The translations under genes and the position numbers were made by a program. Of a stretch of 64,000 nucleotides of DNA, positions 9,559 through 18,742 are shown piece by piece (within the stretch, counting starts at the first letter, position 1; each line of letters starts with the position of its first letter). Under the pieces are notes generated by a model that saw only the letters and a list, made by a program, of their open reading frames with translations, searched no databases and was not told where the DNA came from. Source of the DNA: Compostibacter hankyongensis (GTDB lineage: Bacteria > Bacteroidota > Bacteroidia > Chitinophagales > Chitinophagaceae); the NCBI RefSeq assembly GCF_039541075.1, contig NZ_BAABFN010000004.1, positions 290,256 through 354,255 of the forward strand. Direction: 5' to 3'.

Positions 9559-10617
9559 ATGATGATGATGCATAAACCAGGAAGAGTTGTCGCGGGTGTT
9601 TCCGTCGTCCTGCTGCTCGGACTGCTGTCCACCGGCTGTTACGACAGGTTTGTACCGGACAAAAAGGATTACTTCAGCGCAAACGCCAACTACAGCGTAA
9701 CGAGCTTTACGGCCATACTCGGCAGGACCAATGTCTTTATCAACATCTTCAATGCAGACTATTCCACCCAGCCGTTGGATTTCACCATTGAGAATGTCCG
9801 GCATGAGGACAGCAGCGCGGCGCCCGAGCTGCTGCAGCAGGTCGATGCGCGCGAGTGGAAGACCTTTTACCAGGGCAATGAAAAGACGCTTGCGGAGGTC
9901 GAAGCCAAACGCTATACCGAAAAGAAGCCGATATTCGAGATCCGCCCGCATTCTGGCGAGCTGTTTTTCTGGAATACGGATTCGTCGAAGGTGAAGCCCG
10001 GCACTTATTATTTCGATGTGCGGGTAAAAAACCACGGCGGGGAAAAGGTATTTCATAACCTCGTGCTCAGCGTACGGCGCCCCCATCCTTACGATCCGTA
10101 TGAATTTGACGACATCACCGGTGAAAGAAAAGAGATCAAGGACGGCGGGGTGACCCATCCCACGTCTTACGGCATGGTGGATGAGCTCAGCCGCCCGCTT
10201 CCTGCGGACAGCGTATACATCAGCTTCCGGAAAACGGGTACGGGGAAGACCAATACCGTCAGCTTTATCTTCCTGGACCAGGACTCCGTGCCCATCTCGT
10301 TGTCGCATTTCAATACCACCAAATGGGACAGTCTGAAGTATCACAGCAACATGGCCGATGCCGATGTGTATTTCGGCTTCAACCGGAAAATGAATGCCGA
10401 CAGCACAAAGGTGACCTTTGACATCACCAACCCGTTCCCGGTGCTGGCCGATGTATCTACCAACTGGGATGTTGCGCACATCGATTTTTCGTATAACCGG
10501 ATATCCTTTAACCATCGGGTGGATGCCGGACTGGGGTTCTCCTTTTCCATTTATGAGCCGGGCAACTGGGATGTGATCTTCCAGTTTCACAAGAATCCAA
10601 AATTTGATGATGACTGA
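9559..10617 (+). CDS. DUF5007-like surface lipoprotein
   Basis: The 352-residue product has a lipoprotein signal (LLSTGC, Cys near residue 29) followed by YDRFVPDKKDYFSANANY. The rest is predicted beta-rich, without known catalytic motifs. Length, start and position after SusC-SusD-FAS1 match the Bacteroidota lipoproteins usually labelled DUF5007, which I recall as neighbours of FAS1-type Sus modules. The role is unknown, probably an accessory binding protein at the cell surface. Four successive ATG codons open the frame, so the exact start could be 9559, 9562, 9565 or 9568. It closes the first module, and the next SusC follows after 62 bases. Confidence 0.75.
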   Translation: MMMMHKPGRVVAGVSVVLLLGLLSTGCYDRFVPDKKDYFSANANYSVTSFTAILGRTNVFINIFNADYSTQPLDFTIENVRHEDSSAAPELLQQVDAREWKTFYQGNEKTLAEVEAKRYTEKKPIFEIRPHSGELFFWNTDSSKVKPGTYYFDVRVKNHGGEKVFHNLVLSVRRPHPYDPYEFDDITGERKEIKDGGVTHPTSYGMVDELSRPLPADSVYISFRKTGTGKTNTVSFIFLDQDSVPISLSHFNTTKWDSLKYHSNMADADVYFGFNRKMNADSTKVTFDITNPFPVLADVSTNWDVAHIDFSYNRISFNHRVDAGLGFSFSIYEPGNWDVIFQFHKNPKFDDD

Positions 10618-10679
10618 GCCATTGAGAAAAATAAATGTTTCCGAATGCCATTCTTCTCGTTTGTAAAATTTTTAGTACC

Positions 10680-13600
10680 ATGAATAAGAGCTACCTTAAG
10701 ATATGGATGGTAGTGCTGCTGCCCCTGCTGGTATGCGGCGGTATGGTGCATGCGCAGCAAAGCCAGGTTACCGTTACCGGGAAGGTAGTGGATGCCCGGT
10801 CGCATCAGCCGCTCCCCGGCGTAAGCGTGTGGAACCCGAAAACCAACAAGGGGCTGGGCGTAACCGACGCTGCCGGCAATTACAGCATCTCGATACCTGC
10901 GGGCACCAATATCCAGTTCCGCTTTGTGGGCTACCGTTCCAAGACGGTGAAGGCGGCTTCCGGCAGGGTCAACATTTCCCTTGAGCTGGGCGACCGTTCC
11001 CTGAAGGAAGCGGTGATCGTGGGCTATCAGCGGAAGACGAAAGAGACCCTCACGGGCGCCGTATCGGTGATCGGCCACGACCAGATCCAGGATGCGCCCG
11101 TGGCCAATGTACAGGACCTGCTGCAGGGTAAGGTGGCGGGTCTGAATATCCAGAACAATACCGGTGCGCCCGGATTCCGGGGTACGGTGTCCATCCGCGG
11201 CATCTCCCAGCTGAGCATTTCTGGCAACGGCGACCAGAGCTATCTTGCCACCAACAACCCCCTCCTGGTGATCGACAACGTGCCGGTGGATTACGACGGC
11301 GGCTTTTCGCAGGATATGCTGCAACCCGGCGCTGCTACCGGCCCGCTGGCGCTGATCCCCCCGGAAGATATCGAGACCATAGAAGTGCTGAAGGATGCCC
11401 AGGCCACCTCGCTCTATGGTTCCCGCGGGGCCAACGGCGTGATCATCATCACCACCCGGAAAGGAAACTCGCCTACCCCCATCATTGATGTGAACAGCAG
11501 CGTATTCGTCAACTTCCCGCCCCAGCTGCGGCCTACCTGGGGAGGCAACCTCGAGCGCTGGTACCGCGTGAACAGTATCCTGAACTACAGTAAAGACCTG
11601 CAGACGGCGCGTAATATGCTGGCGGCCGACGGCGCCCAGTTCCTGACCGACAGCCTCAACCCCTTTTACAACAACGCCACCGACTGGCAGGGCCTGTTTT
11701 ACCAGACCACCATCAATACCAACAACAATGTCCAGATCAGCGGCGGGAATCCCAAGCTCAACTACAAGGCCAACCTGTCCTACCAGCTGAACCAGGGTGT
11801 GATCAAGAATACCGGCTTTAACAAGTACAGCCTGAACATGCAGCTGAACATGCAGCCCATGCAAAACCTCCGTATCAGCACCCAGCTGTTCGGCGCGCTG
11901 GGCCAGAAGCAGCGCGGCAACGGGGGCGGGCTGACCGGCAACGGGGCCGGGGATGCCTTTACCTCCTCGTTGCTGCCGGGACCGGCGCATTTCGTCGGCA
12001 TCCCCCAGTTCGAAGGCTATGAAAACAACATGGACGACAACAATACGGTCAATATCCGGGCTTTCGTAGACCTGGATTACGAGTTCATCCCCAACTTCCG
12101 GATCAACTCCACCACCTCTTATGACTATTACACCGATACCCGCGACCGCTTTAACCAGGCCTTTGCCAACAACAACCAGACCCAGCTCTACGGTTTTGTG
12201 GGCCGGCGGGATGAGCTCAACTCGCGGAACGGCATCAACTATAACTTCAACAGCGACAAGACCAATGCGGAAGGGGGACATAACGTGTATGCCAGCCTTT
12301 TTACCGAGATCAACGTAAAGACCGACAACCAGCATATCCGCGATGTACGGAACGGTCCCAGCGATTACTATTGGGGGCCGCGGGGATATTCTCCCCGGTT
12401 TTACCCGGGTAACCCCTGGAATGACGCCGCCGGCATCAACGACAACGGCACCTCGGTATCCAACCTGTACCACGCACTTTCCTGGGCGGCTTCCCTGTCC
12501 TATAACTACAAGACGAAATACAATATCGATCTGGCATACCGGCTGGACGGCAACTCTGCCGCCGGTGTGAACAACCGCTATACCGTAAACCCCTCCATCG
12601 GCTTCCGCTGGAACTTCAACAAGGAGCACTGGATGAGCCAGTTCAACTGGCTGGACTTCGGATCGTTCCGTCTGACCTACGGACAGAACAGTCGCGCTAC
12701 GGCTACCCTCGTCAATTCGCTCGGCTCCTTTAAGACCTCTACCAGCTACAACAATATTCCCGCCATCATCCCGAACCCGGATATCCTGCCGAATCCCTTC
12801 CTGCAACCGGAGAAATCTTATCAGTACAATTTCGGAGTGGACCTCGGGCTCTTTAAAAGCCGGCTGGAGATCATCTACGACACCTATTTCAAAAAGACCT
12901 TTAACATCGTCCGGGACCTGTATCTGCCCAATGTTACCGGCTTCAACAAGATCCAGCTCAACGGGGCCAGCATCGCCAACTTCGGCCATGAGCTGACCAT
13001 TACCGGCCGACCCATTGTATCCCCCGATCCCAAAGGCTTCCAGTGGACGATCAATGTGAACGGCGCGTATAACCGGGGCGTGCTCACCCACCTGCCCGGC
13101 GATCTCCAGTTCTACCGCCAGGAACAGGGCGCGCCCACCTACCAGGAATTTGCGCTGCAGGTCGGGAACAATGTGATCGCCAACTATATCTACAAAACGC
13201 TGGGCATTTTCCAGTCGACCGACGACGTGCCCGTGGACCCGGTAAGGGGCGTACGGTACAAGGCCTTCCGCGGCAACGGCACCAACCAGTACTTCCAGGC
13301 AGGAGATGTCAACTGGCTGGACATCAACGGGGACTATGCCCTCGACGACCGGGACGATAACATCCCCACCGGCCGCCCCGCAGAGCCCCTGGTGACCGGC
13401 GGTATTTCCAATACCTTCAACTATCGTAACTTTTCTTTGAATGTCTATTGCTCTTATGTGCTGGACCGGAGCATCCTGAACAATGCCCTGGCCGGCCGTA
13501 TGCGCCGTATGCAGTCCCCGGACCAGCTGAAGATCACCGGTACCGCCGAAGGCCCGGTGAATGTATACGACCTCAGCCTGATCGACTACTGGAAACCCGG

Positions 13601-13928
13601 CAGCGTGAATGCCAAATATCCCGCGCTGGAGCAGTACTACCATTCTCTGGGACCGATCAATTACCGTCTGGACCAGACCCTGTTCCAGGAAGACGGTTCC
13701 TATTTCAAGATCAACCAGATCACCCTCAGCTACAATTTCAGGGATTTCGGCTTTATGAAGCGCTGGGGCATGCGCCTGCTGCGGACCTATGTGACGGCAT
13801 ACAACATCGGCATCTTTTCACCCTATTCCGGGCCGAACCCGGAAACCGTAACGGACCTCGGCAGGGATGATATCAGCGGGTATCCTTCCGCCGCCTCCTT
13901 TACCATAGGATTGTCCACTGAATTCTAA
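10680..13928 (+). CDS. SusC/RagA-family TonB-linked outer membrane transporter, full-length type
   Basis: Second SusC of the window, 1082 residues from the ATG at 10680. The frame extends to 10635, but the ATG at 10680 directly begins the signal peptide ending in VHAQQ. After it come a carboxypeptidase-regulatory-like domain (about 25-105, VTVTGKVVDARSHQPLPGVS), the SusC box KEAVIVGYQRKTKETLTGAV, the plug with LLVIDNVPVD, and a 22-strand-type barrel. It is clearly diverged from the SusC at 3420, so the two modules are not a recent duplication. Upstream bases contain TTTGTAAAATTTTTAG, which might include a weak promoter, but read-through from the first module is equally possible. Confidence 0.93.
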   Translation: MNKSYLKIWMVVLLPLLVCGGMVHAQQSQVTVTGKVVDARSHQPLPGVSVWNPKTNKGLGVTDAAGNYSISIPAGTNIQFRFVGYRSKTVKAASGRVNISLELGDRSLKEAVIVGYQRKTKETLTGAVSVIGHDQIQDAPVANVQDLLQGKVAGLNIQNNTGAPGFRGTVSIRGISQLSISGNGDQSYLATNNPLLVIDNVPVDYDGGFSQDMLQPGAATGPLALIPPEDIETIEVLKDAQATSLYGSRGANGVIIITTRKGNSPTPIIDVNSSVFVNFPPQLRPTWGGNLERWYRVNSILNYSKDLQTARNMLAADGAQFLTDSLNPFYNNATDWQGLFYQTTINTNNNVQISGGNPKLNYKANLSYQLNQGVIKNTGFNKYSLNMQLNMQPMQNLRISTQLFGALGQKQRGNGGGLTGNGAGDAFTSSLLPGPAHFVGIPQFEGYENNMDDNNTVNIRAFVDLDYEFIPNFRINSTTSYDYYTDTRDRFNQAFANNNQTQLYGFVGRRDELNSRNGINYNFNSDKTNAEGGHNVYASLFTEINVKTDNQHIRDVRNGPSDYYWGPRGYSPRFYPGNPWNDAAGINDNGTSVSNLYHALSWAASLSYNYKTKYNIDLAYRLDGNSAAGVNNRYTVNPSIGFRWNFNKEHWMSQFNWLDFGSFRLTYGQNSRATATLVNSLGSFKTSTSYNNIPAIIPNPDILPNPFLQPEKSYQYNFGVDLGLFKSRLEIIYDTYFKKTFNIVRDLYLPNVTGFNKIQLNGASIANFGHELTITGRPIVSPDPKGFQWTINVNGAYNRGVLTHLPGDLQFYRQEQGAPTYQEFALQVGNNVIANYIYKTLGIFQSTDDVPVDPVRGVRYKAFRGNGTNQYFQAGDVNWLDINGDYALDDRDDNIPTGRPAEPLVTGGISNTFNYRNFSLNVYCSYVLDRSILNNALAGRMRRMQSPDQLKITGTAEGPVNVYDLSLIDYWKPGSVNAKYPALEQYYHSLGPINYRLDQTLFQEDGSYFKINQITLSYNFRDFGFMKRWGMRLLRTYVTAYNIGIFSPYSGPNPETVTDLGRDDISGYPSAASFTIGLSTEF

Positions 13929-13942
13929 ACCCGGAAAATGAT

Positions 13943-15436
13943 ATGTATATGAAGCTAATCTATAAAATCGGACTGGGTATCGTGCTGCTGACCGGGATCG
14001 TGTCCTGCCGGAAGTTCCTGGATGTAAAGCCGATCGACAGCCTGTCCGGGAACGATTTCTGGAAGACCCAGGAAGATGCCCTGCATGCCATCTCCGGAGC
14101 TTATAGTCTGCTGCTGGCCAAATTTACGCAGGCGCCCATGTACAATGTAGGCGACTTCCGGCCGGGCAACTGGAACTGGTTTGCCAAGGTAAACCTGATG
14201 ACCATTGCGGACAATGACCTCAATAACCCGGATATCAACCTGCAGGATAACGCCTCGGCAATCCTGGACTGGTCCGTCTTTTACCAGTCGATCGCCGAAT
14301 GCAACCTGGCCATCGACCGTATCCCGGGGATTGACGATCCGGGCTTCAGCGAGGGCGACAAACGGGCGCTGGTGGCCGAAGCCCGCTTTATCCGGGATTT
14401 TACCTACTTCTATATGGTCCGGCTGTACTCGGATGTGCCGCTGCAGCTGGATCCCTATGATACCAGTCCAAAGCCCCGGGTGGATATGCTGACTGTGCTG
14501 GATACCTGCCTGGCCGATCTGGAAACAGCCAAAAACGACCTGCCGGTATCCTATACCGACCCCACCAACCGGGCCGTAAGGGCTACCCAGGGCGCGGCCC
14601 TTACCCTGATGGCCAATATCTATATGTGGAAGGCGGGCTTTGACAAGGCCAATCAGAAGGCATACTGGCAAAAGGCCGCCGATCTGGCCAAGCAGGTCAT
14701 GGACCTCGGCGCTTACCGGCTGGTGCCCTATACCAAGGAAACTTTTCCCGATATCTTTAAGGGCCGTTCCGAGGAAGGAATATTTGAGCTTTCCCTGGAC
14801 ATCAACTACGGGGAGCAGTTTCACGGCCTGATCGCGCAGTGGGTGCTGCACGAACCGATCATTCACAGCAACGGCGCCGTTTACGGCGGGTATGGCAGCG
14901 AGATCACTGCGAAGCGGGAGTTCCTGGATCAGCTGTATCCTTCCGGCATTCCCGACGACCGCTTTACCCTCTGGTTCGACGATCCCTATTCGACCAAAAA
15001 TCCGCAGTCTGCGATGTTCCTGAAGTTCTCCGCCGTATCCAACCCCAGCACCCGGGACTACGATGCCAATTTCATCCTGTTCCGCTATGCGGGGCTCATC
15101 CTGCTCCGGGCAGAGGCCCTCGCCGATCTGGGCGACAACGGTCCGGCGATCGAGCTGCTGAACATGATCCGGCAAAGGGCCAACACCCCGCCCTATGTCG
15201 GGGGCGGGGGACCGGCGCTCCAGGACGCCATCTTCCTCGAACGCGAGAAGGAGCTGATGGGGGAAGGAGACCGTTGGTATACCCTTATACGGACCGGCCG
15301 GATCACGGACCAAAAATGGTGTGAAACCCATCTGACCCAGCAGGAGATGCAGGAAAAGGCCTGGACCTGGCCCATTGCCACCGCCTCTATCCAGGATAAC
15401 CCGCTGGTCAGCCAGAACCCTTACTGGGCCAAGTAA
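13943..15436 (+). CDS. RagB/SusD-family surface lipoprotein
   Basis: Partner of the SusC at 10680, 497 residues. Lipoprotein signal with LLTGIVSC, then RKFLDVKPIDSLSGNDFW, the characteristic SusD N-terminus. The conserved segment AEARFIRDFTYFYMVRLYSDVPL follows, and the C-terminal box FLEREKELMGEGDRWYTLIRTGR is present. Start at the ATG of 13943, with a second ATG two codons later. It lies 14 bases after SusC and is followed closely by a FAS1 lipoprotein, repeating the order of the first module. Confidence 0.92.
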   Translation: MYMKLIYKIGLGIVLLTGIVSCRKFLDVKPIDSLSGNDFWKTQEDALHAISGAYSLLLAKFTQAPMYNVGDFRPGNWNWFAKVNLMTIADNDLNNPDINLQDNASAILDWSVFYQSIAECNLAIDRIPGIDDPGFSEGDKRALVAEARFIRDFTYFYMVRLYSDVPLQLDPYDTSPKPRVDMLTVLDTCLADLETAKNDLPVSYTDPTNRAVRATQGAALTLMANIYMWKAGFDKANQKAYWQKAADLAKQVMDLGAYRLVPYTKETFPDIFKGRSEEGIFELSLDINYGEQFHGLIAQWVLHEPIIHSNGAVYGGYGSEITAKREFLDQLYPSGIPDDRFTLWFDDPYSTKNPQSAMFLKFSAVSNPSTRDYDANFILFRYAGLILLRAEALADLGDNGPAIELLNMIRQRANTPPYVGGGGPALQDAIFLEREKELMGEGDRWYTLIRTGRITDQKWCETHLTQQEMQEKAWTWPIATASIQDNPLVSQNPYWAK

Positions 15437-15501
15437 CGACGAGTTTGCAAATGCGCTTTTTTCGGAATGATAAAAATATGGTAATGGTAAAATTTACGGC
15501 A

Positions 15502-16218
15502 ATGAAGCCTCTGGATATAACCAAAAAATACGCCTTGCCCTTTCTGTTCGGGATACTGTTGCTGGGCGGCAGCTGCACCAAGGATTATTTTGTAAACGGC
15601 GGCACGGCAGATCCGCATTACGACGGCAGCATCTACGACTACCTGGCCAACAATCCCTACTACCTGGATACGGTGGCCTGGGTGGTGGCGCATTCCAGCT
15701 ATAAGGAGATACTGGAAAAAGACAGCGTCACCTTTTTCTCCTTTACCGACGATGCCATCCGGCAGGCCATGGACGACCTGAATGATGTGCGGTATTACAA
15801 TGTGGAGGATTCGGTGCACCTCGAAGATATCCCGCCGGAGGTATGGGATCATTTCCTGGGCATGTATATCATGCGGGGGCGGCACCTGGCGAAGGACTTT
15901 GCACGGGTGGATCCGTTGAACATCTACGCCTATCCGGGGATCAATTACGTCATGTATAACGGCTATGTCATGAACATCGGGCTGCTGTACCAGGACTATA
16001 ACGGTGTGGAAGCGGTGGGCGCCCGGATCCTGCAGCTGACCGATATTACTTATGACCCCACCAATTTCCGGAACAACAGCTCCATACGGGTCGCCTCCTC
16101 GGACATACAGCCGGTCAACGGTGTATTACATGTATTGAACAACCATAACATTTTTGGCTTCCGGGGTGGCGAATTTGCGCGGGTGGCGGAGCAGAATCTT
16201 GTCGCAAGGGGAAAATAG
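15502..16218 (+). CDS. Fasciclin (FAS1) domain lipoprotein
   Basis: From the ATG at 15502 the product is 238 residues with a clean lipoprotein signal (GILLLGGSC). One FAS1 domain fills the rest, with DSVTFFSFTDDAI and VNGVLHVLNNHNIFGF as the conserved segments. Unlike its counterpart at 7928 it carries no carbohydrate-binding modules. Earlier in-frame starts exist at 15445 (TTG), 15451, 15478 and 15484, but all add charged residues in front of the signal peptide. Probably a structural or adhesive partner of the SusCD pair upstream. Confidence 0.82.
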   Translation: MKPLDITKKYALPFLFGILLLGGSCTKDYFVNGGTADPHYDGSIYDYLANNPYYLDTVAWVVAHSSYKEILEKDSVTFFSFTDDAIRQAMDDLNDVRYYNVEDSVHLEDIPPEVWDHFLGMYIMRGRHLAKDFARVDPLNIYAYPGINYVMYNGYVMNIGLLYQDYNGVEAVGARILQLTDITYDPTNFRNNSSIRVASSDIQPVNGVLHVLNNHNIFGFRGGEFARVAEQNLVARGK

Positions 16219-16256
16219 ACCCGGCAAATCATTTTAGTATTTTTCAACAGATCGCT

Positions 16257-17864
16257 ATGAATAAAACGGCTTACATTCTCGGTTTTGTGTTGTGCTGCTG
16301 CGCCTGCTGGAGCGCCTGTACCAAAAGTGCGGTTTCCACTAACGGGGAAGACCCTTACAAGGACACGGTGTCGCCGGCGCTCAAGTTCAAAGAAAACGGC
16401 GTAACCCCGACCCAGTCGACAGTGAACCAGGAGGTGACGCTCTTTGGCGCCGGCTTTGCAAAGAACAAGGACAAGCTCTCCATTTTGTTCAATAACCAAC
16501 CGGCCGAGATCCTGGAGGTGAGCGACTCTTCCGTACGGGTGAAGGTGCCGCAGCTGGCCGGCACCGGCGCTATTGCGGCCCGGGTGGAAGACCAGTATTT
16601 CTTCGGGCCCTTTTTCCGGATACTGGGTCCGCTGTCGATGGATACGCTTTTCCCCAGCTTTCGAGGGGCAGACAACAGCATCCTGGATATCTGTCCTACT
16701 ACCGACAACAAGTTCATCATCGCGGGTGATTTTAAGAACTATGACAATGCCAATATCGCCGGGGATATCAATCACATTGCGCTGATCAACCGGGACGGCA
16801 CCATAGACCGTAACAATTTTAAGTATGGCAGCGCACAGGGCGCGATGGGCAGCGTTTCCCGTGTCATTTCCCTCAACAACGGGAAATACCTGATCGCGGG
16901 CAGCTTTCTGAATTACGGCATTCATTCCAACATCTCGGGCATTGCCCGGATCAATGGGAACGGAATGCTGGATACCGTACAGGTGACCCCGCCTTCCGGC
17001 AACAAGCAATGGGTTTCTGCCATCAGGGGCGGCGTGGCCGGCGGGATCAGCGAAATGCATGTACAGTCCGACGGCAAGATGATGGTGATTGGCCCCTTCC
17101 GGTATTATGTGACCACAAATTACGACCTGACTTCCGAGCTCGGCCAGGACTCCACCCACCTCGACTCTACGCTGATGTATTATATTGCCCGCCTGAACCA
17201 GGACGGCACCCTGGACTCTTCTTATCACTACGACCTGGTAAATCACCGGGGGAAGGAAACGATCAACGGCTCCATCAATTCCTCCATACTGCTGCCGGAC
17301 GACAAGCTGCTGATCGCAGGCAGCTTTACCAAGTACGACGGTAAAGAGGTGCACCGCATCGCCCGGCTGAACCCCGACGGCAGTCTCGATCCTACCTTTA
17401 AGAGCTCACCGGGAGCGGATCTGCCGATCATCAGCCTAACGGAACAGCCGGACGGAAAGTTCCTGGTGGTGGGCGCCTTCAACACCTATGACGGAAAGCC
17501 CCAGAAGCAGATGGTACGCATCAACGCGGACGGCAGCCTCGATCCGACCTTCCATACGGCCGGTACGGCCGACGGCTTTCTCCGCCGCGCCGATGTGATG
17601 CCGGGAGGAGAGATCATCGTCAGCGGCCTTTTCCGGACCTACGGCAATATAGAACGGAATAATTTCATTGTCCTGAATGCCGACGGAAGCATCCATGAAA
17701 CCTACAATACCAACGGGGGCATTAACCTGGACAATTCCGGTTCCCTGGGTTTGATTACCAAAATAGTACCGCTGCCGTCGGACCACGCCTTCATCATGGT
17801 CGGCGGCTTTACCAAATTTGACTACCGGACGGCCAACCGTATTGTACGCATGACGTATCAGTGA
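16257..17864 (+). CDS. DUF5008-like lipoprotein with IPT/TIG domain and delta-60 repeats
   Basis: The 535-residue lipoprotein (signal ending CWSAC, Cys21) has an IPT/TIG immunoglobulin-like domain at about 45-122 (VTPTQSTVNQEVTLFGAGF). It then has a series of delta-60-type blades, with repeated units such as PDGKFLVVGAFNTYDG followed by RINADGSLDPTF, probably forming a beta-propeller. This matches proteins labelled DUF5008 that close FAS1-type Sus modules. No catalytic motif is seen, and a surface glycan-binding role is inferred from context. It ends the second module and meets the KDPG-aldolase paralogue tail to tail across a palindromic repeat. Confidence 0.8.
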   Translation: MNKTAYILGFVLCCCACWSACTKSAVSTNGEDPYKDTVSPALKFKENGVTPTQSTVNQEVTLFGAGFAKNKDKLSILFNNQPAEILEVSDSSVRVKVPQLAGTGAIAARVEDQYFFGPFFRILGPLSMDTLFPSFRGADNSILDICPTTDNKFIIAGDFKNYDNANIAGDINHIALINRDGTIDRNNFKYGSAQGAMGSVSRVISLNNGKYLIAGSFLNYGIHSNISGIARINGNGMLDTVQVTPPSGNKQWVSAIRGGVAGGISEMHVQSDGKMMVIGPFRYYVTTNYDLTSELGQDSTHLDSTLMYYIARLNQDGTLDSSYHYDLVNHRGKETINGSINSSILLPDDKLLIAGSFTKYDGKEVHRIARLNPDGSLDPTFKSSPGADLPIISLTEQPDGKFLVVGAFNTYDGKPQKQMVRINADGSLDPTFHTAGTADGFLRRADVMPGGEIIVSGLFRTYGNIERNNFIVLNADGSIHETYNTNGGINLDNSGSLGLITKIVPLPSDHAFIMVGGFTKFDYRTANRIVRMTYQ

Positions 17865-17867
17865 ACT

Positions 17868-17947
17868 TGATTTGACGATTTGATGATTTGGTAATTTGAT
17901 AATAAAATAATCAGCACATCATCAAATCGTCAAATTATCAAATCAAA
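17868..17947. repeat. ATCAAAT-type palindromic repeat cluster between convergent genes
   Basis: The stretch is made of variants of ATCAAAT/ATTTGAT. It contains two exactly complementary 17-base arms (17871-17887 and 17918-17934) around a 30-base spacer. It fills the gap between two converging genes and overlaps the last codon of the minus-strand gene, so it could act as a two-way transcription stop. A related cluster lies at 22078-22140. Confidence 0.75.
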
Positions 17948-18617
17948 CCGCCCGGTACCGGTCGATGATCTTCCGTACCAGCTGCGCCTTTTCTTTTAGC
18001 AAGGCGTACTTTTTGGCGGCGACCAGATCGGGACTGATCAGGCTGCCGCTCATCCCTACGGCCGAAGCGCCGGCTTCCAGCCAGTGGGTCAGGCTTACGG
18101 TAGTGGCCTCCACGCCGCCCGCGGGCATGAACTTCAGGTTGGGGAAAAGCGGACGGACCAGCTGTACGAACTCCGGCCCCAGCAATTCGCCCGGGAACAG
18201 CTTTACCAGGGCTGCACCGGCTTTCTCTGCAAGGCCGATCTCCGTGGGGGTCATACAGCCCGGGATCCAGAGCATGTTTTTTTCGCGGCACAACGCGCCG
18301 GTTTCCGGCATGGTGAGCGGCGCCACGATAAAATCAGCCTGATAATTGATAAAGGTAGCGGCAGTCTCCGTATTCCAGACCGCGCCCACGCCGAGATACA
18401 GGTCCGGCAGCTGCCGCTGGGCGTATTTTTTCAGCAGAATATAGTTTTCCTGTGTGCGGAACCCCTGGTGGGTGAGCTCAAAAACGCGGATGCCCCCTTC
18501 ATAGCAGGCCTTCAGCACGCTTTTGCAGACTTCCGGATCGTCGTGGTAAAAAACGGGAACGATGCCGGTATCGAGGATCTTTTGCAGCACTATCTTCGGA
18601 TCGCGTTCTCCTGGCAT
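17943..18617 (-). CDS. KDPG/KHG aldolase-family paralogue with altered active site
   Basis: Class I aldolase family of Eda, 224 residues from the ATG at 18617. Schiff-base Lys is present in VKLFPGELLGP, and the Glu is present in FELTHQG. Compared with E. coli Eda (EVTLRT and GAGTV), the usual Arg of the E-x-T-x-R segment is Gln here and the Thr of GxGT is Ala (GVGAVWN). The second copy at 24668 keeps both. It may therefore act on a different 2-keto-3-deoxy acid phosphate or have lost activity. A longer start at 18662 is possible, but CTTTTG, a partial promoter box, lies inside that extension. It is transcribed away from the LacI gene. Confidence 0.85.
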   Translation of the reverse strand: MPGERDPKIVLQKILDTGIVPVFYHDDPEVCKSVLKACYEGGIRVFELTHQGFRTQENYILLKKYAQRQLPDLYLGVGAVWNTETAATFINYQADFIVAPLTMPETGALCREKNMLWIPGCMTPTEIGLAEKAGAALVKLFPGELLGPEFVQLVRPLFPNLKFMPAGGVEATTVSLTHWLEAGASAVGMSGSLISPDLVAAKKYALLKEKAQLVRKIIDRYRAV

Positions 18618-18742
18618 AGGCTTGTTTTGGAACAAAAGTCGAAAAATATTTTTCAATATCATTTTTTACGGTGAAAAAAATATCAGAACGTTATCTTCGT
18701 AGGACGAACCATGGTATGCTTCGTGATTAACCTTACAAATCC

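Noticed and set aside
10587..13643. Very long minus-strand reading frame opposite the second SusC gene (over 1000 codons); similar long antisense frames lie opposite GH15, exuT/esterase and the PglF-like gene.
   Set aside because: They mirror the codon periodicity of GC-rich genes on the other strand, have no recognisable domains and no start context. The opposite-strand proteins are clear family members.
18681..18699. Possible second LacI operator around AACGTT (18687-18692) in the LacI/aldolase gap.
   Set aside because: Only about five of nine base pairs match the palindrome seen at 19848, too weak to call.
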